Shown piece by piece: positions 8,696-16,386 of a DNA stretch of 55,762 bases. Under the pieces are notes generated by a model that did no database searches, was not told the DNA's origin, and saw only the letters and a program-made list of their open reading frames with translations. Position 1 is the first letter of the stretch, and each line of letters begins with the position of its first letter. The stretch is from Methylococcaceae bacterium (GTDB lineage: Bacteria; Pseudomonadota; Gammaproteobacteria; Methylococcales; Methylomonadaceae), in NCBI GenBank assembly GCA_021647585.1, contig JAKIUK010000021.1:1-55762 (forward strand), written 5' to 3'. The position numbers and the translations under genes are program-made.

Positions 8696-9679
8696 ATGCA
8701 ATACTCAGCGAGTGTTAATAAATTAACTCAGCCTTTAGTGCAGGAATTGATCAATAATGCAGATAAACTAAGACTGGGTGTGCAAATACTGGAAAATGGT
8801 TGCACAATTATTGATGCAGGTATTGATGTGCCTGGCGGGTTGGAAGCGGGCCGGATTATAACAGAGATCTGTATGGGCGGAATGGGGACGGTATCAATTT
8901 CACAGAGTGCATATACTGATAACTGGCCATTAACTATCAATGTACATTCTACTAATCCTGTTTTATCTTGTTTGGGAAGTCAGTACGCAGGTTGGAGTCT
9001 GGCGCATGAAAAATATTTTGCTTTAGGATCCGGTCCTGCGAGAGCGATGGCTCGCAAAGAAAAAGAGGGCATTACTGTACCTGTAGAACAGCTTTATAAA
9101 GAATTAGATTATCAGGATAGTGCAGACTCTACGGTATTAGTGATAGAGAATGATAAGATTCCACCTGTAGAAATCATTGAAAAAATAGCTTCTGCATGTG
9201 GTGTTTCAACAGCTCAATTGACTATTATTGTTACTCCTACAAGTAGTATCGCTGGTGCTGTGCAGGTTGTTGGAAGAGTCTTGGAAGTAGCAATGCACAA
9301 GGCCCATGAATTGCATTTCCCATTAGAAAATATTATTGATGGCAGTGGTAGTGCGCCTGTTTGTCCTCCACATCCAGATTTTGTAAAAGCAATGGGGCGG
9401 ACTAATGATGCCATATTGTTTGCAGGGCAGGTTCATATTTTTGTCAAAGGCAGTGATGAGGACGCTGAAAAACTAGCTAAAGAATTACCCAGTTCAACAT
9501 CTAAAGATTACGGAAAGCCATTTGCGGAAATTTTTAAAGCCTGTAACTATGATTTTTTTAAAATTGATGGCATGTTGTTTAGTCCTGCCAGTGTCATTGT
9601 TACAGCAGTTGATTCGGGTAATAGTTTTCGTGCGGGTAAACTGGATAATGATTTATTAGACCAGTCTTTTGGTGCATAA
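8696..9679 (+). CDS. mch: Methenyltetrahydromethanopterin cyclohydrolase
   Basis: Interconverts N5,N10-methenyl-H4MPT and N5-formyl-H4MPT in the cytoplasmic formaldehyde oxidation pathway, acting between the methylene-H4MPT dehydrogenase and the formyltransferase/hydrolase complex. The 327-residue length matches the family. Typical segments are DAGIDVPGGLEAGRIITEICMGG (split by me near residues 40-62), the GSGPARAMARKEKE stretch, and the C-terminal SPASVIVTAVDSGNSFRAG. The ATG start is preceded by a weak AAGG sequence. It sits between two ATP-grasp genes with gaps of 12 and 7 bp, so it is part of one operon. Identification is secure. The dehydrogenase (mtdB) and the Fhc complex are not in this window. 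Confidence 0.96.
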   Translation: MQYSASVNKLTQPLVQELINNADKLRLGVQILENGCTIIDAGIDVPGGLEAGRIITEICMGGMGTVSISQSAYTDNWPLTINVHSTNPVLSCLGSQYAGWSLAHEKYFALGSGPARAMARKEKEGITVPVEQLYKELDYQDSADSTVLVIENDKIPPVEIIEKIASACGVSTAQLTIIVTPTSSIAGAVQVVGRVLEVAMHKAHELHFPLENIIDGSGSAPVCPPHPDFVKAMGRTNDAILFAGQVHIFVKGSDEDAEKLAKELPSSTSKDYGKPFAEIFKACNYDFFKIDGMLFSPASVIVTAVDSGNSFRAGKLDNDLLDQSFGA

Positions 9680-9686
9680 ATAACTC

Positions 9687-10607
9687 GTGGGTTGCATAGC
9701 AATTTTTACGGATGATCCCGGTTGGCACGGTAAGCAATTACGCCTTGCTTTAGCGCGAAGAGGATATCGCAGTGAATACGTTTCTCTTACGGAGTGTAAA
9801 ATCAATTTAGACGGTTCAGGCATGCCTGTATATATCCCTGGATTTGAATTAGCTATGCCGGATGCCGTATTTGTAAGAGGTGTTCCCGGTGGTTCTTTGC
9901 AGGAAGTGGTTTTTTATCTGGATATACTGCATGCATTAAAAATCATGGGAATACCGGTATACAATGATGGTCATGCAGTAGAGCGTAGTGTTGATAAAGG
10001 AATGACTAGTTTTTTACTTAAACATGCTCGGCTAAAAACGCCTTTAACCTGGGTTCTTAAAGACAGATCCAGTGCATTGGCAATTGCTGAACAGGAATTA
10101 AAAAATGGTCATTGTGTTATAAGTAAGCCTTTGTTTGGTTCGCAGGGTGAAGGTGTCAGGCGTATAGAGAAAACCACCGATTTGTTCTGGTTAACCAGTA
10201 GTAATGGTGTTTATTATTTACAGCGTTTTGTTGATTGTGAAGGCCAGGGCTATTCAGATATTCGAGTTTTTGTTGTACATGGTAAAGCGATTGCAGCAAT
10301 GCGCAGACGAGGAAAGTCATGGTTAAACAATGTGGCGCGTGGTGCAAAATGTGAACAAATAATACTGGATAGTGAGTTGTCTGAACTAGCTATTCAGGCA
10401 ACCCATGCGTTAGCTATGGATTATGCTGGTGTAGATGTAATCAAAGACGCTGAAGGCCACTATAATGTGATTGAAGTTAATAGTATTCCTGCCTGGAAAG
10501 GTCTGGAAAGTGTTTGTGATTTGAATATTGCAGACGTTTTGGCGGATGATTTAATTGGTCGCTGTGTAAATCAATCTAAGCCACCTTTGCAGATGGCAGT
10601 TTCATGA
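9687..10607 (+). CDS. RimK/MptN-like ATP-grasp ligase
   Basis: A 306-residue ATP-grasp protein of the RimK group. Visible elements are the N-terminal FTDDPGWHGKQLRLAL stretch, a lysine/glycine ATP-loop segment VISKPLFGSQGEGVRRIE near residue 150, and the metal-ligand segment YNVIEVNSIPAWKGLE near residue 265. Relatives include the glutamate ligases that add glutamyl residues to ribosomal protein S6, coenzyme F420 and H4MPT (MptN). In a mch-fae neighbourhood it most plausibly ligates amino acids to a C1 carrier; this is inference. The GTG at 9687 is the likely start, 7 bp after mch. The stop overlaps the next ATG (ATGATAA), indicating translational coupling. Confidence 0.85.
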   Translation: MGCIAIFTDDPGWHGKQLRLALARRGYRSEYVSLTECKINLDGSGMPVYIPGFELAMPDAVFVRGVPGGSLQEVVFYLDILHALKIMGIPVYNDGHAVERSVDKGMTSFLLKHARLKTPLTWVLKDRSSALAIAEQELKNGHCVISKPLFGSQGEGVRRIEKTTDLFWLTSSNGVYYLQRFVDCEGQGYSDIRVFVVHGKAIAAMRRRGKSWLNNVARGAKCEQIILDSELSELAIQATHALAMDYAGVDVIKDAEGHYNVIEVNSIPAWKGLESVCDLNIADVLADDLIGRCVNQSKPPLQMAVS

Positions 10608-11452
10608 TAACTCAAACTCAACTTATAAAGGCCTATAAACAGGCCTGTATGTGTGATGTGCAAGCGTTCAAGCCGGGTAATGTCAGTGTTTTTAATGAGG
10701 GGCATGAGATGACGGTAGATGACTTCATCCTTAGTGCGGAGGTTAGTGCGGTTGCTATTACAAATAAGAGGTTTTCACTGGGCGAAAAGATATACTATGC
10801 TGTAAAAGCAACGAGAGAGGCTGTTGGTTGCAATACTAATCTGGGTATTATTTTACTTTGTGCGCCTTTGGTTCAAGCTGCTTATCAGCAACAAAAAGGA
10901 CTGGCATTGCGTAATGTATTACAACAAGTACTAGAGAATACATCGATCAAAGATGCTGAATGGGTGTTTAAAGCAATATCTTTAGCAGCACCTGGTGGGT
11001 TAGGGAGCTCGAAGCAACAGGATGTATCTGATGCCCCGTTTGTTTCCCTGACAGAGGCTATGGAAATTGCAAGTGACAGAGATAGAATTGCGATGCAGTA
11101 CACAACAAATTATAAAGATATTTTTGATTTTGCAATTTTAAGGTATAATACGGCCTTCGTTAAATTTGAAAATCAGGCTTGGGCTGCAGTCTCTGTTTTT
11201 ACAGGGCTTTTAAGCAAATATCCTGATAGTCACATTGAACGCAAATATGGCGATAAGTATTCAGGATGGGTACTTAAGCAAATTATTACAGTCGACGATG
11301 CCTTGTTGAATACACAAGATCCTGAACAATTAGTACCTATGTTACATGAAGTAGATAGGATGTTTAAGGCTAAAAGTATTAACCCTGGTACTACGGCCGA
11401 CCTGACGGTGGCGACGGTATTTATAATTTTAATGGAAGCATTTTCTGTTTAG
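10604..11452 (+). CDS. CitG/MdcB-like protein of the H4MPT gene set
   Basis: A 282-residue member of the triphosphoribosyl-dephospho-CoA synthase superfamily. The family-typical motifs are AFKPGNVSVF near residue 21 and NTNLGIILLCAPL near residue 78. The true CitG enzyme makes the prosthetic-group precursor of citrate lyase; no citrate or malonate lyase genes are nearby. Homologs sit beside mch and fae in methylotrophs (Orf7 type), so a ribosyl-phosphate transfer in C1-cofactor synthesis is the likelier role. The ATG overlaps the preceding stop by 4 bp. A short intrinsic terminator follows at 11494-11513. Family is certain; the reaction is unproven. Confidence 0.85.
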   Translation: MITQTQLIKAYKQACMCDVQAFKPGNVSVFNEGHEMTVDDFILSAEVSAVAITNKRFSLGEKIYYAVKATREAVGCNTNLGIILLCAPLVQAAYQQQKGLALRNVLQQVLENTSIKDAEWVFKAISLAAPGGLGSSKQQDVSDAPFVSLTEAMEIASDRDRIAMQYTTNYKDIFDFAILRYNTAFVKFENQAWAAVSVFTGLLSKYPDSHIERKYGDKYSGWVLKQIITVDDALLNTQDPEQLVPMLHEVDRMFKAKSINPGTTADLTVATVFIILMEAFSV

Positions 11453-11493
11453 GTGCACTAGTTAATGCAGTAATGGATTAGTAAAATATTTGC

Positions 11494-11513
11494 GACATTT
11501 TTAATGTCTTTTT
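11494..11513 (+). terminator. Short intrinsic terminator before fae
   Basis: Stem GACATT/AATGTC (6 bp) with a TTT loop, followed by five T. It would end the mptG-to-CitG-like transcript and allow separate, stronger expression of fae. The stem is short and AT-rich, so partial read-through is likely. Confidence 0.5.
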
Positions 11514-11541
11514 AACAATTTTTTAAATAGGATCAAGATCA

Positions 11542-12057
11542 ATGGCTAAAATCAACAACTTACGCGTAGGTGAATCTTTAAACGGCGACGGTAATGAAGT
11601 TGCTCATATCGACTTAATGATTGGACCTCGTGGTTCAGCCGCTGAATCTGCTTTCGCAAACTGCTTAACAAACAACAAAGACGGTTTTTCTAGTCTTTTA
11701 GCTGTTGTTGCTCCTAACCTGATGGTTAAGCCTGCGACTGTTATGTTCAACAAAGTAACAATCAAAGGTTCTAAGCAAGCAGTTCAAATGTTTGGACCAG
11801 CACAACGTGGTGTTGCAATGGCTGTTGCTGACTGTGTGGAAGACGGTACTATCCCTGCTGACGAAGCGGATGACCTGTTCATTTCTGTTGGTGTTTTCAT
11901 TCACTGGTTAGCAGAAGATGATGCAGCAATTGAGAAAAACAACTACGATGCTGTTAAACAGTCTATCGTTAATGCTGTAGCTGGAACACCAACAGCTGCT
12001 GAAGTTGTTGCTCAAAAAGCGACTTCAGAGCATCCATTTGCTGCAAACAAAGTATAA
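11542..12057 (+). CDS. fae: Formaldehyde-activating enzyme
   Basis: Catalyses condensation of formaldehyde with H4MPT to methylene-H4MPT, the entry step of formaldehyde oxidation and detoxification. The 171-residue protein has the family hallmark segments VAHIDLMIGPRGSAAESAF (the His near residue 22 corresponds to the catalytic His of Fae), the AVVAPNLMVKP loop, MFGPAQRGVAMAVAD and GVFIHWLAEDD. The ATG has GGATCAAGATCA just upstream. Its codons (many AAC, GAC, CGT, GGT) differ from the A/T-ending codons of its neighbours, as expected of a very abundant protein. It is flanked by a weak terminator upstream and a strong hairpin downstream, so it may be its own transcription unit. Confidence 0.97.
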   Translation: MAKINNLRVGESLNGDGNEVAHIDLMIGPRGSAAESAFANCLTNNKDGFSSLLAVVAPNLMVKPATVMFNKVTIKGSKQAVQMFGPAQRGVAMAVADCVEDGTIPADEADDLFISVGVFIHWLAEDDAAIEKNNYDAVKQSIVNAVAGTPTAAEVVAQKATSEHPFAANKV

Positions 12058-12138
12058 TTAACCAAATTATAAATTGTTTGAGCCACAGGGATGTGGAGAA
12101 TGCAGATAATGCAGGAGCAATTATTAGCTTCCTGTAGT

Positions 12139-12195
12139 ATAAAAAAGCTTATATTCAGTGCCGATCTACGGTGCTATGGATGTAAGCTTTTTTAT
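12139..12195. terminator. Bidirectional terminator between fae and the HisA-like gene
   Basis: Arms AAAAAAGCTTATA (12141-12153) and TGTAAGCTTTTTTAT pair, with an inner TGCCG/CGGTG helix around ATCTA. The runs of A on the left and T on the right make it work for the rightward fae transcript and the leftward HisA-like transcript. The last codons of the HisA-like gene (stop at 12166) lie inside the hairpin. Confidence 0.75.
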
Positions 12196-12870
12196 TGCTT
12201 TGGTATTAATGACTCCGGAATGAAGCGCGCTAGCAATAAGGACATGATTAATACCGATTTTATAAAGGTTTAATAAATCTTTTTCATTTCGAATCCCTCC
12301 TGCTGCAATAAAGTTTTTGTCAGGATGTTTTTGCTGAAAAACTTCAAGTCTTTTTATATCTGGTCCCGCATTTTTACCTACCTTTTCCAGGCTCATAATG
12401 ATAATGTCTTGAGGCCATAAGGTTGAATTGTTGAGTAGCTCTTTGGGTCCTGCATAGCCTTGTTTAGGAAAAAAATCTAAAGAAAGAATCGTGTTTTTTA
12501 AGGCGCTATGCAGATTATTAGTACCTTCTGTATTCTGGTATTCAGACCCAGTAACGGGTATATAATTTGTAGCAGCATTTTCAGTTAAATCTTGCACTTC
12601 TTTACCATTATCAACCCAAAACTCTATATCTTTATATTGGCTTAAAATGTTATCAATTAAGAAATGATTATTACCTGAATTTGTAATGCTATTTAAATCG
12701 GCTATATATACTGTATTAAATGGATAAATAGCTAAAAAACCATTCAATACATCTTCAATTAAACTTGTGCTACATATTTTTGACTTAATGGGTTGATAGG
12801 AATCTCTTTCACCATGTTTAGCAGCAACAACTAAACCATCCAATAGATCAATAACAGGAATTATTTGCAT
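12166..12870 (-). CDS. HisA/HisF-family TIM-barrel protein of the H4MPT gene set
   Basis: A 234-residue TIM-barrel protein beginning MQIIPVIDLLDGLVVAAKHG, resembling the N-terminal strand of HisA, and ending with an AAGGIRNEKDLLNLYKIG phosphate-binding strand-loop followed by HVLIASALHSG. True HisA genes normally sit in a his operon; this one faces fae. It fits the HisA-related family (TIGR00734 type) that occurs with methanopterin-dependent pathways in methanogens and methylotrophs, whose reaction is not established as far as I know. It is convergent with fae and divergent from the MfnD-like gene; 93 bp hold the promoters. A genuine HisA in a scattered his pathway is the alternative. Confidence 0.8.
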   Translation of the reverse strand: MQIIPVIDLLDGLVVAAKHGERDSYQPIKSKICSTSLIEDVLNGFLAIYPFNTVYIADLNSITNSGNNHFLIDNILSQYKDIEFWVDNGKEVQDLTENAATNYIPVTGSEYQNTEGTNNLHSALKNTILSLDFFPKQGYAGPKELLNNSTLWPQDIIIMSLEKVGKNAGPDIKRLEVFQQKHPDKNFIAAGGIRNEKDLLNLYKIGINHVLIASALHSGVINTKAIKKLTSIAP

Positions 12871-12963
12871 AGTTTATCGATTTGGTTTTTTGATTGTGTA
12901 TAAAAGATATTTTTTGCACAGGTACAGAGGTTGGAGTAGAAGTAAAAACGTCATAGTAACGTA

Positions 12964-13971
12964 ATGAGCAGCAAATTAAAAAGGGATATAAAAATACTGG
13001 TTTTTGAATTTGTTACCGGCGGAGGTATGATTCAACAACAATTGCCTGAATCACTTGCTAAAGAAGGAGGGGTGATGTTGAAAGCTTTAGTAGAAGAGCT
13101 TGCCATGTTTCCATCTGTGCAGATAACTATGTTGCTGGATTGGCGTTGTCAGCAAATGGATTTACCGGATGGTATTGAAGTTATTTTGCTCTCTACAGGT
13201 CAGTGCGTTTACGATGTATTACCTGCTTTAATTGAAAAGACTGATTTAGTCTGGCCTATAGTGCCGGAAATGGATGATGAATTACAAAAGTTTTCTATAT
13301 TAGTCGAAGCAAAAGCCAAACAGTTACTTAATTCATCGGTGGAAGCTGTTCGTATTTGTAGTGATAAATTAATTACTGCACAGCTATTGAAAAAGCATGG
13401 CATTGCAGTCGTTGAAACTTCATTGTTTGATGGATTTTTAGCGGATCTGTTTGAAACATATGTTGTTAAACCCAAGGATGGAGTGGGTTGTATAAACTGT
13501 TTTCTAATTTCTAATGCAAATGAATTTGAGCAGATAAAAAATCTGATTAAGAATAGGTCGGATTACATTATTCAGCCCTATATTGAAGGAGAAACTATCA
13601 GTTTGTCTTGTTTGTTTAAAAGTGGAAAAGCCTGGCTACTATGTTGTAACCAACAACTAATTTCTATTAGCAAGGGTCAGTTTGAGTTAGATGCCTGTGT
13701 GGTTAATATAGCTAGCAACAACATGGAAATATATCAAGCAATAATAGATCGGATAGCCAAAGTAATACCTGGTTTATGGGGGTATGTCGGTATTGATATA
13801 ATTCATGCGGAAAATAAGCAGCCTTTGATAGTTGAAATTAACCCCAGATTAACTACATCTTATGCCGGGTTGTATCAGGCCTTAGGTATCAATGTGGCAC
13901 AAAATGTCATGCAAATGCTTAATGGAGAGCCTCAGATTAATAGAACTAACAATCAATCAGTCACGGTATGA
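12964..13971 (+). CDS. MfnD-like ATP-grasp ligase
   Basis: A 335-residue ATP-grasp protein. The N-terminus ILVFEFVTGGGM followed by SLAKEGGVMLKALVEEL is characteristic of the group containing archaeal MfnD, which joins glutamate to tyramine in methanofuran synthesis. The ATP-binding YVVKPKDGVGCINCF lies near residue 165 and the metal-ligand segment LIVEINPRLTTSYAG near residue 285. In bacterial methylofuran the aromatic unit is tyrosine instead of tyramine, so a tyrosine-glutamate ligation is my inference. The stop overlaps the ATG of the MfnF-like gene (ATGA), consistent with two steps of one pathway. The ATG at 12964 has no strong Shine-Dalgarno. Confidence 0.82.
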   Translation: MSSKLKRDIKILVFEFVTGGGMIQQQLPESLAKEGGVMLKALVEELAMFPSVQITMLLDWRCQQMDLPDGIEVILLSTGQCVYDVLPALIEKTDLVWPIVPEMDDELQKFSILVEAKAKQLLNSSVEAVRICSDKLITAQLLKKHGIAVVETSLFDGFLADLFETYVVKPKDGVGCINCFLISNANEFEQIKNLIKNRSDYIIQPYIEGETISLSCLFKSGKAWLLCCNQQLISISKGQFELDACVVNIASNNMEIYQAIIDRIAKVIPGLWGYVGIDIIHAENKQPLIVEINPRLTTSYAGLYQALGINVAQNVMQMLNGEPQINRTNNQSVTV

Positions 13972-15077
13972 GTAACAGTATGACACAACAATGCATTATA
14001 GGTTGGGATATTGGTGGTGCACATGTTAAGGCTGCTGTCCTTGAGTCTAATGGTGTTATTACTGGCGTTTTCCAACAGCCTTGTCCTCTATGGCAAGGCC
14101 TGGAACTTCTGGAACAGGCAGTTAAACATATAATTGCAGAAATTCAGGTTAATAAAGCAATACATGCAATTACTATGACGGGTGAGCTGGTAGATTGTTT
14201 TGAGGGTCGAGATCAAGGCGTTGAACAAATTATTCATGCAATGCAAGGATATCTTACAGAAACCGAGATATTTATTTATGCAGGGCTGGATGGCTTTTTA
14301 ATCCCAGAGCAAATTCAAACACATTCTTATGCATCAATTGCTTCTGTAAATTGGCTGGCAAGTGCATCATTGGTCGCAACTGAATTACAACAAGGGCTTT
14401 TTATCGATGTTGGCAGTACCACAACGGATATTTTGCTTATAGCCGACAATAAGGTTCAAGCGATTGGCTTGACTGATTATGACAGATTGATTTCTGATGA
14501 GCTGGTTTATACTGGCATTATTAGAACAGCAGTTATGGCTGTTGCTCAGTCAGCCAGCTTCCAGGGCCAGACTATGGGGCTGATGGCTGAATATTTTGCC
14601 ACTATGGCAGATGTTTATCGTTTAACAGGTGAACTGGATGAAGCACATGATCAGACTAATACAGCAGATGGGGCGGAAAAAACAGTATTTGCTAGTGCTA
14701 AAAGACTGTCTAGAATGACGGGGTATGAATTTTTGGCAACGGACTTATCCTTATGGCAGCAGTTTGCTGAAACGATAAAACTTCAGCAAAAACATAAAAT
14801 CCAAACAGCATGTGAACGACATCTATCCCGAAACCTGATTTCTAATAAGGATTTTTTTATAGGGGCAGGGGTAGGGCGCTTTCTGGTTAAACAAATTGCT
14901 GAAGACCTGGGTTATCCTTATCTGGATTTTACTGAATTATTTGTTAATCAAGTCAAACACTCAAGCATGGATGTTGCTGATTGTGCCCCAGCTGTTTCAG
15001 TTGCTATGCTTATGGCCTTTCGATTGAAGCCCGGTTGGGTTTCGTTCCTCAACCCAACCGGGCTAATCTTGCCATAA
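13968..15077 (+). CDS. MfnF-like H4MPT-linked C1 pathway protein, altered C-terminus
   Basis: Actin/hexokinase-fold (hydantoinase-like) protein of the TIGR03123 group. The N-terminal phosphate-binding loop is IIGWDIGGAHVKAAVLE, and the second loop is LFIDVGSTTTDILLI near residue 145. The archaeal homolog MJ1427 (MfnF) joins the aminomethylfuran unit to the glutamyl-tyramine unit in methanofuran synthesis. The ATG overlaps the MfnD-like stop. The last ~17 residues (FRLKPGWVSFLNPTGLILP) are not native: they are read through a 14-bp hairpin that begins an insertion. The original end, ...SVAMLMALR-stop, is found 1.36 kb downstream at 16270-16386. The protein is otherwise intact and probably works, with a slightly longer tail. 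Confidence 0.87.
   Translation: MSNSMTQQCIIGWDIGGAHVKAAVLESNGVITGVFQQPCPLWQGLELLEQAVKHIIAEIQVNKAIHAITMTGELVDCFEGRDQGVEQIIHAMQGYLTETEIFIYAGLDGFLIPEQIQTHSYASIASVNWLASASLVATELQQGLFIDVGSTTTDILLIADNKVQAIGLTDYDRLISDELVYTGIIRTAVMAVAQSASFQGQTMGLMAEYFATMADVYRLTGELDEAHDQTNTADGAEKTVFASAKRLSRMTGYEFLATDLSLWQQFAETIKLQQKHKIQTACERHLSRNLISNKDFFIGAGVGRFLVKQIAEDLGYPYLDFTELFVNQVKHSSMDVADCAPAVSVAMLMAFRLKPGWVSFLNPTGLILP
14910..15020 (+). repeat. Direct repeat, copy 1 (3' part of mfnF)
   Basis: About 111 bp starting GGTTATCCTTATCTGG and ending in ATGCTTATGGCCTT, repeated at 16270-16380 with about 7 mismatches by hand count and no gaps. It bounds a ~1.25-kb insertion. Confidence 0.9.
15028..15064. repeat. Perfect 14-bp hairpin at the left end of the insertion
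   Basis: AGCCCGGTTGGGTT and its exact complement AACCCAACCGGGCT surround a 9-base loop. It starts just after the direct-repeat copy and is translated as part of the mfnF tail. It is GC-rich, unlike the surroundings, and resembles dispersed intergenic palindromes. There is no T-run, so it is not a classical terminator. Confidence 0.8.
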
Positions 15078-15140
15078 CATTGCCATTGTTTTAGTTCTAC
15101 CTTGATTTGGTAATTCTACATTTAACGGTGACATAGCTTA

Positions 15141-15425
15141 TTATTTTGGCAACAGTACCCAGCCATTGTTTAAGGTACACTTATATTCCTTACCATTAAT
15201 TGTACGTACAGTACCTACTTCGTAAAGCATTTTATTGAGACGACACATTGTCTTTTTGATAGGATCAAACGTTGGCCTAGGGGACAGCGGTTGCTGCGCC
15301 ATAAGTGGCATACTAAACCCTATAAGAAGCATCCCAAACATCAGCAACTTGCTCCACATTAAATTTAATTGTCTATTTGCAGTAAGGGTCAAGGTTAATT
15401 CATTGGTTGTAATGATTTTTTTCAT
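15141..15425 (-). CDS. Small exported protein, DUF1496-like
   Basis: A protein of about 94 residues starting at the ATG at 15425, supported by GGAG 8 bases upstream (the longer frame to 15524 lacks this). It has a basic N-terminus, a hydrophobic stretch LLMFGMLLIGFSMPLMAQQ near residues 32-50 with an AQQ cleavage-like site, and a C-terminal part LYEVGTVRTINGKEYKC resembling the short cysteine-containing DUF1496 domain of small periplasmic proteins. It lies alone within the insertion between mfnF and pabB, on the opposite strand, so it probably arrived with or after the insertion. Function is unknown. The family match is from pattern memory and moderate. Confidence 0.6.
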   Translation of the reverse strand: MKKIITTNELTLTLTANRQLNLMWSKLLMFGMLLIGFSMPLMAQQPLSPRPTFDPIKKTMCRLNKMLYEVGTVRTINGKEYKCTLNNGWVLLPK

Positions 15426-15694
15426 TTTGTATCTCCTAGAAATAGTTAAATCGTGAATCGTTTTTAGTACAACATCTTCCTCATCTTCTTTTTCACAACT
15501 AAAATGTGGAAGAGCTGTGAGCACCAGTAGAACACTTTCAATTTTTAAAAAAAGTTAATTATTTATACTTTTCTTAGTAAGATATTACCCAAATGCATAT
15601 ACTTACCTTCTAAGTAACAAAAATATAATACATTGTTTTTATTGTGTTTTTGTTAATTGATGTTGGGTATCCGTCACACGGTTTAAAATGCTGA

Positions 15695-15882
15695 TTACCC
15701 ATAATCCTCAGCCAATTTTAACAATTTCCCTGGCATAGGCGGTGTACGGACAGCTATATAGCCAAAACGGCATATCATATCTTCCAGTTGAAAGCGTCTA
15801 TTATGACGATAACAAAATTCAGCTAGATAACGGGGTGCATGTCTTGGGTTAATAGAGTGGTAGGTTCCCGTAATTGCATTTT
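15695..15882 (-). pseudogene. C-terminal remnant of an IS1595-type (ISXO2-like) transposase
   Basis: The leftward frame encodes GTYHSINPRHAPRYLAEF followed by CYRHNRRF. This is the C-terminal signature (GTYH...YLxEFxxRxNRR) of DDE transposases of the ISXO2/IS1595 group. The upstream part, with the catalytic D and N/E residues, is missing: the frame runs into a REP-like repeat at 15884. No matching terminal inverted repeats are visible. It is a dead fragment marking an earlier transposition event. Confidence 0.7.
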
Positions 15883-15883
15883 T

Positions 15884-16021
15884 GATCAATAGGGTGATCA
15901 ATAGGGGACAGACCACGATTAATTAAGAGATCAATAGCGCATGCCTTCAATTTATCCGCTGAAAAAGAATCATTAAGTTTAATTCAGGAAAAGTGAAATT
16001 AATCTTGATCTGTCCCCTATT
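15884..16021. repeat. REP-like palindrome with GGGGACAGACC motif
   Basis: Copy A reads GATCAATAGGG repeated, then GGACAGACCACGATTAATTA (15884-15928). An imperfect inverted copy, ATTAATCTTGATCTGTCCCC, closes the unit at about 15999-16021. A second forward copy of the left arm lies at 55525-55567. Such GGGGACAGACC repeats are often mobilised by REP-associated tyrosine transposases; none is in this window. Confidence 0.65.
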
Positions 16022-16104
16022 ACCTTTCTCCTATTATTCTTTTTTATATATTTTATGAAAAATTGTTTGTTGCGCGACAGCGCACCGTTTATGGGGCGTA
16101 TACT

Positions 16105-16271
16105 CCTAGTGTTTCAACAACTTTGGTTTGATGGGGTGCTCTCATAACGGGCCGCAGTGCTTTAGCCTGCTTTGGTTGCCGAAAAAGCAGCCTAAAGCCT
16201 GAGCCCCAAAGATCCTTGCATCTCGACGAATGAAATACCATCTATCAAACCAAAGTTGCCAGACTACTAGG
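16105..16271. mobile_element. Foldback (hairpin) element of about 167 bp
   Basis: The outer arms, beginning CCTAGTGTTTCAACAACTTTGG (left, shown in part) and ending CCAAAGTTGCCAGACTACTAGG (right), are imperfect inverted repeats. Inside, GCTTTAGCCTGCTTT pairs with AAAGCAGCCTAAAGC around a short loop, and GGGG.GCTC pairs with GAGCCCC. Almost the whole unit can fold into one long hairpin. It is richer in G+C than its surroundings, and its right end coincides with the start of the relict mfnF end. Confidence 0.65.
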
Positions 16272-16386
16272 TTATCCTTATCTGGATTTTACTGAATTAT
16301 TTGTTAATCAAGTCAGCCACTCAAGCATTGATTTTGCTGATTGTGCTCCCGCTGTTTCAGTTGCTATGCTTATGGCCTTAAGATAG
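16270..16386 (+). pseudogene. Relict native 3' end of mfnF (direct repeat, copy 2)
   Basis: In frame this encodes GYPYLDFTELFVNQVSHSS, then IDFADCAPAVSVAMLMALR and a TAG stop at 16384-16386. It is the same segment as residues ~315-351 of the MfnF-like protein but with a natural ending. It lacks any start and follows the foldback element directly. It ends 39 bp before pabB, so before the insertion mfnF, pabB and the MfnE-like gene were probably one tight operon. Confidence 0.85.
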
